From: an uncultured Oscillibacter sp.
GTDB taxonomy: Bacteria > Bacillota > Clostridia > Oscillospirales > Oscillospiraceae
DNA: 10,175 bases
Direction of reading: 5' to 3'
Assembly: GCA_900542115.1 (NCBI GenBank)
Contig: UQMC01000070.1
Location: 1 to 10,175 of the forward strand
The notes below the pieces were generated by a model that was not told where the DNA came from, searched no databases, and saw only the letters and a program-made list of their open reading frames with translations. The translations under genes were made by a program, and so were the position numbers. Shown here piece after piece: positions 4,605 through 10,175 of the stretch; positions within the stretch are counted from its first letter, which is position 1; every line of letters begins with the position of its first letter.

Positions 4605-6221
4605 ATGGATACCGTATATATTACCGGCCACCGCAATCCCGACACGGATTCGATCGTGTCCGCCATGGCCTATGCCGCCCTGAAAAACGCGCTGGGCCAG
4701 CGGCAGTACCGCGCCGCCCGTCTGGGGCAGATCAGCGACGAGACGAAGGCCGTGCTGCAGAAGTTTGACGCCCAGCCCCCGGAGCTCATTCACAACGTCC
4801 GCACACAGGTGCGGGACCTTGTGTACGATACGCCCCCTACCCTCTCCCCCGCCGCCACCATCAGCCGGGCATGGCAGATGATGCAGGCGGACCACATTTC
4901 CGTTATGCCCGTGTGCAATGAGGACGGAACGCTGTACGGTATGCTCTCCGCCGGTGACGTGGCCAACTACGATATGCTGGCTGTCCGCAATTCCGGTGTG
5001 AAGAATGTGCCGGTATTCAATCTGCTGTCCGTTTTGGAGGGCAAGATCATCAACGAGGGCGGCGAGCTGCGGGACGAAATTTCCGGCGAGGTAACGGTAG
5101 CTCTGCCCGCCGGCCGGGAGAATCTGCTGTTCTCCTCGGCGGACAGCATCGTGGTCTGCGGTGACCAGCCGGATATGATCAAGCGGGCGCTGGAGCTGCG
5201 GGTGAGCTGCGTCATCGTCTGTCAGGCGGAGGTCAGCAAGGAGCTTTTGGAGCTGGACACCGACACCTGCATCATCTCCACGCCCTACGATGCCTACCGG
5301 GCTGTGCATCTTGTCTGCCACGCCCTGCCCATCGAGCGCATCTGCAAGAGCCATGACCTCGTGAGCTTCCATCTGGACGATTACATCGACGATGTGCGCG
5401 ACACCGTTCTGGAAAGCCGTTTCCGCGCCTACCCCATTCTGGATGAGAACGAGCACGTTGTCGGTACGCTGTCCCGGTATCACCTGCTGCGTCCCCGGCG
5501 CAAGCAGGTCATCCTCATGGACCACAACGAAAAGGCTCAGTCTGTCCCCGGTCTGGAGCAGGCCAACATTCTGGAAATCGTTGACCATCACCGGCTGGCG
5601 GATATTGAGACCGGCAACCCCATCTACGTCCGCAACGAGCCTGTTGGCAGCACCGCTACCATCGTGGCGGATATGTATCAGGAAAAGGGACTGATGCCTA
5701 CCGCGAAAATGGCCGGGCTCATCGCCGCCGCCATCGTGTCCGACACGGTCATGTTCAAGTCCCCCACCTGCACCCAGCGGGATATTGACATCGCCAACCG
5801 GATGTCCCGCATCGCCAACGTCCCGCTGGACGAGCTGGGCCGGACCGTCTTCTCCGCCGCCTGCGGCGAGGACAAGAGTGCCGAGGCCATCCTCACGGCT
5901 GACTATAAGGAGTTCCACATCGCAGGACACAATCTGGCGGTCAGTCAGGTCACGTGCATGGATTCCGACCTTTTGATGAACCGCAAGGACGAGTTTTTAG
6001 ACGCCATGCTGCAAAAAAAGACAGCAGGCGAGCTGGACGCCGTTCTGCTGATGATCACGGACGTTCTGCGGGAGGGCTCCTATCTTCTCTACATCGGCGA
6101 CGAGGAGAGCATCCGGCAGGCCTTCGGCATCACCGGCGAGGAAAAGCACGCCTTCTTCATTCCCAAGCTGATGAGCCGGAAAAAGCAGATCATCCCCGCG
6201 CTGTCCGCCCTGTGGGGCTAA
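4605..6221 (+). CDS. Family II manganese-dependent inorganic pyrophosphatase with CBS and DRTGG domains
   Basis: Soluble enzyme (538 aa) hydrolysing pyrophosphate to phosphate, which pulls biosynthetic reactions forward. The DHH catalytic domain is split by a regulatory insert, as in clostridial CBS-PPases. The N-terminal GHRNPDTDS supplies metal ligands H9, D13 and D15. CBS motif 1 is at about 72-125, a DRTGG domain at about 130-245 and CBS motif 2 at about 247-300. The DHH core then resumes with MDHNE (D306, H307) and VDHH (D327, H328, H329), followed by a DHHA2 domain. In characterised relatives the CBS pair binds AMP/ADP (inhibiting) and ATP or diadenosine polyphosphates (activating), so activity likely follows adenylate status. 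The length is normal for the CBS-DRTGG type and well above the roughly 310 aa of plain PpaC. It is monocistronic, with its own promoter and terminator. Confidence 0.95.
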   Translation: MDTVYITGHRNPDTDSIVSAMAYAALKNALGQRQYRAARLGQISDETKAVLQKFDAQPPELIHNVRTQVRDLVYDTPPTLSPAATISRAWQMMQADHISVMPVCNEDGTLYGMLSAGDVANYDMLAVRNSGVKNVPVFNLLSVLEGKIINEGGELRDEISGEVTVALPAGRENLLFSSADSIVVCGDQPDMIKRALELRVSCVIVCQAEVSKELLELDTDTCIISTPYDAYRAVHLVCHALPIERICKSHDLVSFHLDDYIDDVRDTVLESRFRAYPILDENEHVVGTLSRYHLLRPRRKQVILMDHNEKAQSVPGLEQANILEIVDHHRLADIETGNPIYVRNEPVGSTATIVADMYQEKGLMPTAKMAGLIAAAIVSDTVMFKSPTCTQRDIDIANRMSRIANVPLDELGRTVFSAACGEDKSAEAILTADYKEFHIAGHNLAVSQVTCMDSDLLMNRKDEFLDAMLQKKTAGELDAVLLMITDVLREGSYLLYIGDEESIRQAFGITGEEKHAFFIPKLMSRKKQIIPALSALWG

Positions 6222-6250
6222 GCGGCGGCTTACAATTTTTCGTATATACC

Positions 6251-6288
6251 AAGCACCCCCGGCTTCCAAGAAGCCGGGGGTGCTTTTG
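6251..6288 (+). terminator. Intrinsic terminator after the pyrophosphatase gene
   Basis: Perfect 15-bp stem (6251-6265 with 6271-6285), loop CCAAG, followed by a broken U-rich tail (TTGTCATTTTA). A weaker 5-bp hairpin overlapping the stop codon (6219-6232) followed by CAATTTTT may act first. The gap is shared with the convergent amidohydrolase gene ending at 6309. The minus-strand side of the stem lacks a U-run, so termination of that operon here would be weak. Confidence 0.85.
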
Positions 6289-6308
6289 TCATTTTATGTG
6301 TTGGTTTC

Positions 6309-7745
6309 TTAATAGCGGCCGATAGGCGGCGTGACGTAATCCGGCAGCGGGCAGTGATAGCTGCCGCCGTTTTTCCGTTTCAGCTCCTCCCGGGCCTTCT
6401 CGATCAGTTCCGGCTGCTCCATGGTGCGAATGGCCGCCAGCGTCATGGCCTCCGCCGCCCGCAGCATTCCCTTCATGCCGATGGAGGAGCAGGAAAAGGC
6501 GGTATTCTGCCAGGAGTGGCCTACATTGCCAAGGCAGGAGGTCGCCATGTGGAGCATGACCGTGGGCGTGGCATAGCCCACATCACCCACATCGGTAGAG
6601 CCGGAATGATAGCCGGTCTCCTTGGGGTCAAAAGGATGAATCACGCTGTCCAGCGGCCGTTCCAACGCAGCGTCCAGCTCCTCCGGCTCGAAATACGCCC
6701 CCAGCTTTTCCCGGATACCCACCATGGTTGTCCGGGGATAGGTGTGGAGAAATTCGGAGGCCAGACGGTAATCATCCTCCGTCCACTCCGGCGCGCCCAG
6801 CTCCCGCATACACGCGTCCGCCACGGCGCCCAGCGTGCGGTTTGCCATGTAGTCGGAAAAGGCCATGGTGATCTCATACTGCATCTTCGTGCCGGTCATC
6901 AGCGCCGCGCCCCGGGCCACGTCCACCACCCGGGTGAACAGCTCCTGCACCTGAGAGACCTTGGGGGCCCGGACCTCGTACTTGATGACCGCGTGGCTCT
7001 GGACCACGTTGGGGGCCGTGCCGCCGGGGTCTGAATAGGCATAGTGGATGCGGGCCGCGTCGATCATGTGCTCCCGGAGGTAATTGCAGCCCACGTTCAT
7101 CAACTCCACGGCGTCCAGCGCGCTGCGGCCCAGATGCGGCTCCGCGCCGGCGTGGGCAGCCACACCGTCAAAGGTGAAGTTCGCGCCCATGATGGCCACG
7201 CTGCCCTTGGAGCCCACCTCGTTCACGCTTTCGGGGTGCCACGTATAGGCAAAATCCACCCCATCGAAATACCCGGCCCGGGCAATGAACTGCTTGGCAC
7301 CGGCGCCCTCCTCGGCAGGACAGCCAAAGAGAATCACCGTCCCGTCCTTATGCTCCCTGACGAGATAATCCTTCAGCGCCGCAGCGGCGGCAAAGCACCC
7401 GGCCCCCAGCAGATTGTGGCCGCAGCCATGACCGGCTCCGCCGGGCTCCACCGCCTCCTGCACCGGGCAGGCGGCCTTCTGGCTCAGGCCCGCCAGCGCG
7501 TCATACTCCGCTAAAAAGCCCACCACCGGCTTGCCGCTGCCGCACTTGTATGCAGCGGTAAAGGCCGTTGGGATTCCGGCAATACCCTCCTCAATGGTAA
7601 AGCCCTCCGCTTTCAGCGCGGCGATCAGGGCGGCGGCGGACTTCGTTTCCTCATAGGAAAGCTCCGCATAGCCCCAAATCTCCTTTGCCAAGGCAACGGC
7701 GGTGTCCGCCTTGGCGGCTACCAGCTCCTTTACGGTTTCAATCAT
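6309..7745 (-). CDS. AbgB-like M20 family amidohydrolase (M20D metallopeptidase)
   Basis: Zinc- or manganese-dependent hydrolase (478 aa) that splits an amide between an acyl or aromatic acid group and an amino acid, in the manner of p-aminobenzoyl-glutamate hydrolase subunit B and related aminoacylases. Catalytic residues are visible: GHGCGHN with C108 and H110, PAEEG with E145/E146, H170 in YTWHPE, and a late His in GNVGHSW (H410). Residues about 186-300 form the lid/dimerisation domain; GYHSGSTDVGDV (378-389) is characteristic of AbgB-type proteins, whose usual length is about 480 aa. The ATG at 7745 is preferred over one six codons upstream because AAAGGAG (7754-7760) precedes it. It is last in the operon, 21 nt after the ATPase gene, suggesting that the imported molecule is its substrate. 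No signal peptide is present, so it is cytoplasmic. The actual substrate is unknown. Confidence 0.9.
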   Translation of the reverse strand: MIETVKELVAAKADTAVALAKEIWGYAELSYEETKSAAALIAALKAEGFTIEEGIAGIPTAFTAAYKCGSGKPVVGFLAEYDALAGLSQKAACPVQEAVEPGGAGHGCGHNLLGAGCFAAAAALKDYLVREHKDGTVILFGCPAEEGAGAKQFIARAGYFDGVDFAYTWHPESVNEVGSKGSVAIMGANFTFDGVAAHAGAEPHLGRSALDAVELMNVGCNYLREHMIDAARIHYAYSDPGGTAPNVVQSHAVIKYEVRAPKVSQVQELFTRVVDVARGAALMTGTKMQYEITMAFSDYMANRTLGAVADACMRELGAPEWTEDDYRLASEFLHTYPRTTMVGIREKLGAYFEPEELDAALERPLDSVIHPFDPKETGYHSGSTDVGDVGYATPTVMLHMATSCLGNVGHSWQNTAFSCSSIGMKGMLRAAEAMTLAAIRTMEQPELIEKAREELKRKNGGSYHCPLPDYVTPPIGRY

Positions 7746-7766
7746 GCCCTCAACTCCTTTCATCCC

Positions 7767-8501
7767 TTAGAGCACCATACTCAAAAATTTGATGGTGCTC
7801 GGCTCGTGGGGACAGGTGAATATCTGCTCCGGTGTCCCCTCCTCCTTGATCACGCCATCGCATATAAACAGCACCCGGTCGGAGATTTCCCGGGCAAAGC
7901 TCATCTCATGGGTGACGATGAGAATGGTCATGCCGCTGCGGGTCAGCTCCCGGATGACGTTCAGGACCTCCTTCACCATCTCCGGGTCCAGCGCGGAGGT
8001 GGGCTCGTCAAACAGCATGACCTCCGGCTTCATAGCCATGGCCCGGACAATGGCAAGACGCTGCTTCTGGCCGCCGGATAGCTTCCGGGGATATTCGTCC
8101 GCCTTATCTCCCAGTCCCACCCGGCGCAGCAGGGCCATGGCCTCCTCCCTGGCCTGCTCCTTGGGAACCTTCTTCTCCAGCACCGGCGCCAGCGTCACGT
8201 TTTCCAGCACCGTCATGTTGGGAAACACGTTGAAATGCTGGAATACCATACCGATGCTCTGACGGTATTTGGCGATGTTCAGCTTTTTGTCCGTCACATC
8301 CTGTCCCTTGAACAGCACCTGCCCGGAATCCGGGGTCTCCAAAAGATTCAGGCACCGCAGGAAGGTGGACTTTCCGCCGCCGGAGGGGCCGATGATGGAC
8401 ACCACCTCACCCCGGCGAATTTCTGTGGTGATACCCTTGAGGACCTCTAATTTTCCGAAGCTCTTTTTCAGATTCTCCGTCCGTAAAATCGCGTCAGTCA
8501 C
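7767..8501 (-). CDS. Polar amino-acid ABC transporter ATP-binding protein (GlnQ/HisP type)
   Basis: ATPase subunit (244 aa) energising uptake with the permease and lipoprotein upstream. Motifs: Walker [10 protein letters not shown] (38-46), Q-loop Q88, signature LSGGQ (141-145), Walker B VMLFDE (161-166) followed by PTSALDPE, and H-loop H198. The ending SMVL and the [12 protein letters not shown] segment are typical of the polar amino-acid subfamily. It starts with GTG at 8501, supported by AAAGGAGG (8512-8519) 10 nt upstream. The start overlaps the permease stop by 8 nt (GTGACTGA), implying coupled translation. The motifs establish the family but do not reveal which amino acid is carried. 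Confidence 0.95.
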   Translation of the reverse strand: MTDAILRTENLKKSFGKLEVLKGITTEIRRGEVVSIIGPSGGGKSTFLRCLNLLETPDSGQVLFKGQDVTDKKLNIAKYRQSIGMVFQHFNVFPNMTVLENVTLAPVLEKKVPKEQAREEAMALLRRVGLGDKADEYPRKLSGGQKQRLAIVRAMAMKPEVMLFDEPTSALDPEMVKEVLNVIRELTRSGMTILIVTHEMSFAREISDRVLFICDGVIKEEGTPEQIFTCPHEPSTIKFLSMVL

Positions 8502-9153
8502 TGACGGTCAGCCTCCTTTCCAGAACACCCAGCAGCCGGGACAGCACAAAATTCAGCGCAAAGTAAATCACGCCCACAATGGTCAGGGATTGCAGGGCAA
8601 GGAACGTGGCGGACTGGACCGTTTTGAAGCTGGTCATCAGCTCGCCCACAAAGAAAACGGAGGCCAGCGACGTTCCCTTTACCGTGGAAATAAATTCGTT
8701 GCACAGGGCGGGCAGAATGTTCTTCACCGCCTGCGGGAAAATCACATGGGTCATAACATGGGACTCGGAGAGGCCGATGCTGCGGGCGGCCTCCCACTGG
8801 CCCTTGTCCACAGCGCCGATGCCTGCCCGGATGATCTCGGAAATGAAAGCGGAGGCGTTCACCGCCAGTGCCGCCACGATGCACTGGGTATCGCTGAGCT
8901 CAAAGGGGACCAGCTTGGGAAGGCCGATCCAGAAAAAGTAGAGCTGGAGCAAAATGGGCGTGCCCCGCAGGACCTCGATATACGCCTTGGAAATGCCCCG
9001 CAGGAGCTTGAATCGGCTCATCCGCATCAGGGCTACCAGCACGCCCAGCAGTGCGCCGAACAGCACCGTTACGGCGGAGATCCACAGCGTCCCCCAAAGT
9101 CCCGAGAGATACACCGGATAATATTTTACCAGCAGCTTTCCTACCTTTTCCAT
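8494..9153 (-). CDS. Polar amino-acid ABC transporter permease (HisM/GlnP type)
   Basis: Membrane subunit (219 aa), probably working as a homodimer because the operon encodes only one permease. Hydrophobic segments lie at about 15-41, 66-83, 91-110, 137-150 and 185-207. The ATPase-docking EAA loop reads [20 protein letters not shown] (121-140), and [18 protein letters not shown] (62-79) is the family hallmark. The ATG at 9153 has AAGGAGG (9161-9167) 7 nt upstream. It begins 24 nt after the lipoprotein stop and overlaps the ATPase gene by 8 nt. Confidence 0.95.
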   Translation of the reverse strand: MEKVGKLLVKYYPVYLSGLWGTLWISAVTVLFGALLGVLVALMRMSRFKLLRGISKAYIEVLRGTPILLQLYFFWIGLPKLVPFELSDTQCIVAALAVNASAFISEIIRAGIGAVDKGQWEAARSIGLSESHVMTHVIFPQAVKNILPALCNEFISTVKGTSLASVFFVGELMTSFKTVQSATFLALQSLTIVGVIYFALNFVLSRLLGVLERRLTVSD

Positions 9154-9177
9154 GGTTCCCCCTCCTTGCTCCGGCAG

Positions 9178-10017
9178 TTATTCGATGCCCAGCTCCGCGG
9201 CTGCGGTCTGGTACTCACCGTACCATGTCTCAATGCTCCCGGCGTCCTTCAGCTCGGCGATGCACTCATTGACCACCTCGGCCAGAGACCCCGTTCCCTC
9301 CTGCGGCATGGCCACGCAGGTGCCGTTCATGTTGGGGTCCACATCAAAGCGGTAATCCGGGATGGACAATCCGCCGTTGGCGTCGGCATACAGTTGTGCG
9401 GAAGCCGTAGAGCAGATGCACACATCCGCCTTGCCCTCAGCCACTGCCAGATAACCGTCCGTCATATTGGCCACCAGCTTGAACTCCTTGCAGTCGCCGT
9501 TTACATATTCATTATACAGTGCCTCCTGTACGGAGCCGCTCTGGGTGATGACCACGGCGTCCTTCAGCGAATCCAAATCGGTGTATTTCCCGACATCCTC
9601 TGTGCGGACAATGAATCCGTAGCCCGTATTGGTGGAGTAATACACATCACTCAGCCGCAGGCTCTCCGCGCGGGAGGGGGAATAGGCGATAGCGGAGAGG
9701 GCAAAATCATATTTGCCGTCCGCAATGCCGGAGAGTACAGCGGTGAAATCCAGCGCTGTGATCTTCAGCTCCACACCGAGCTTATCCGCGATGTACTTGG
9801 CCACCTCAATGTCCATGCCCTGATACTGCTCGTCCCCGCTCTTAGTGGGATCCACATATTCATAAGGCGCGAAATACGGCTCCGTGCAAAGCTCGATATA
9901 GCCCTTTTCCTTGATCTGCGCCAAGCGGTCCTTGCCCGCATCGCTCTTGCTGCCGCCGCAGGCCGTGCAGACCAGCGCCAGAGCCGCCGCCAAAATAACT
10001 GTAAAAACCTTTTTCAT
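9178..10017 (-). CDS. Polar amino-acid ABC transporter substrate-binding lipoprotein (SBP_bac_3)
   Basis: Extracytoplasmic binding protein (279 aa) and first gene of the four-gene operon. The signal peptide MKKVFTVILAAALALVCTAC ends in a lipobox with the lipidated Cys at 20. The mature domain opens LAQIKEKGYIELCTEPYFAP (about 32-51) and continues with GMDIEVAKYIADKLGV and the family segment GKYDFALSAIAYSPSRAESL with its conserved Arg after Ser. The ATG at 10017 is supported by AGAGGG (10025-10030) 7 nt upstream and by the signal peptide. The family covers glutamine, arginine, histidine and cystine binders; the ligand cannot be assigned by eye. The AbgB-like enzyme downstream suggests an amino-acid conjugate or the amino acid freed from one. 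Confidence 0.95.
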   Translation of the reverse strand: MKKVFTVILAAALALVCTACGGSKSDAGKDRLAQIKEKGYIELCTEPYFAPYEYVDPTKSGDEQYQGMDIEVAKYIADKLGVELKITALDFTAVLSGIADGKYDFALSAIAYSPSRAESLRLSDVYYSTNTGYGFIVRTEDVGKYTDLDSLKDAVVITQSGSVQEALYNEYVNGDCKEFKLVANMTDGYLAVAEGKADVCICSTASAQLYADANGGLSIPDYRFDVDPNMNGTCVAMPQEGTGSLAEVVNECIAELKDAGSIETWYGEYQTAAAELGIE

Positions 10018-10075
10018 ATCCGTGCCCTCTTTTCAGTGGATTTCGGGGTGTTTCTTCTCTCATCTGTTGCTCCTT

Positions 10076-10104
10076 ATTTTAGCAGGCCGTTTTCTTTACG
10101 TCAA
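10076..10104 (-). promoter_or_regulatory. Sigma-A-like promoter of the amino-acid importer / amidohydrolase operon
   Basis: On the minus strand, -35 TTGACG (10099-10104), 17-bp spacer and -10 TAAAAT (10076-10081) predict a start near 10069, giving a 5' UTR of about 50 nt. Both boxes are one mismatch from consensus. Confidence 0.8.
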
Positions 10105-10114
10105 TACTTTAGCG

Positions 10115-10138
10115 TGGTAATTCACTACCAAATTACCA
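10115..10138. promoter_or_regulatory. Palindromic candidate operator upstream of the promoter
   Basis: Perfect 8-bp arms TGGTAATT (10115-10122) and AATTACCA (10131-10138) flank an 8-bp spacer that itself ends in CTACCA, giving an extra partial half-site. The palindrome sits 10 bp upstream of the -35 box, a place suited to an activator or to a regulator shared with a divergent gene beyond the window edge. TGGT...ACCA half-sites recall GntR-type operators, but the regulator is unknown. Confidence 0.55.
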
Positions 10139-10175
10139 TAAAAAATTTTGTGGACCCTTGTGCTTTTTTGACATA

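Noticed and set aside
3344..5930. Long minus-strand open frames opposite the M24 peptidase and pyrophosphatase (3344-4561 and 4587-5930)
   Set aside because: Shadows of genes with intact catalytic motifs on the plus strand; the translations are His/Gly/Val/Arg-rich and lack promoters or ribosome binding sites.
10168..10175. Plus-strand TTGACA at the right edge as a divergent promoter
   Set aside because: The -10 region would lie outside the window, so it cannot be called a promoter.
1..10175. Mobile elements, CRISPR, tRNA/rRNA, toxin-antitoxin or defence genes
   Set aside because: No transposase or integrase motifs, regularly spaced repeats, tRNA-like cloverleaf or defence domains were seen on either strand. 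All large frames are explained by transport and metabolic genes.

Overview
The window looks like chromosomal DNA of a GC-rich member of the Clostridia, most likely Oscillospiraceae (an Oscillibacter/Flavonifractor-like gut anaerobe). This is inferred from the high third-position GC, strong AGGAGG-type ribosome binding sites, sigma-A-like TTGACA/TATAAT promoters, LAAC-GG type lipoprotein signals, and a family II pyrophosphatase carrying CBS and DRTGG domains. No rRNA, tRNA, CRISPR array or mobile element was seen. The window is compact and ordinary in gene content; its unusual part is regulatory.

Layout. (1) 65-2934, minus strand: a three-gene ABC importer operon of the TrpXYZ-like type, in transcription order lipoprotein (2934-1933), permease (1841-852) and ATPase (859-65). 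(2) 2935-3385: a regulatory region between divergent genes. Its minus-strand leader has a good promoter, a 32-codon ORF with 10 aromatic residues (6 Tyr, 4 Phe) packed into residues 6-21, and then a 13-bp intrinsic terminator ahead of the lipoprotein gene. This has the layout of a peptide-leader transcription attenuator responding to charged tRNA-Tyr and/or tRNA-Phe. Perfect 11-bp repeats (ACAGCTTTAAA and its complement) lie at the promoter, at the 5' end of the predicted RNA and at the end of the leader ORF. (3) 3386-4459, plus: an M24-family Xaa-Pro aminopeptidase/prolidase with its own divergent promoter and a strong terminator. (4) 4605-6221, plus: a CBS-DRTGG manganese-dependent pyrophosphatase with its own promoter and terminator. 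(5) 6309-10017, minus: a four-gene operon of polar amino-acid lipoprotein, permease, ATPase and an AbgB-like M20 amidohydrolase. It is driven from a promoter at 10076-10104 with a palindromic candidate operator just upstream.

How the genes fit together. Most of the window serves nitrogen and amino-acid acquisition: one importer predicted from its leader to carry aromatic amino acids, a prolidase that finishes off Xaa-Pro peptides, and a second importer paired with an amidohydrolase that could free an amino acid from an imported conjugate. The pyrophosphatase is a housekeeping enzyme regulated by adenine nucleotides. The main find is the Tyr/Phe-rich leader peptide with its terminator, which both predicts the importer's substrate and may be an undescribed attenuation system.
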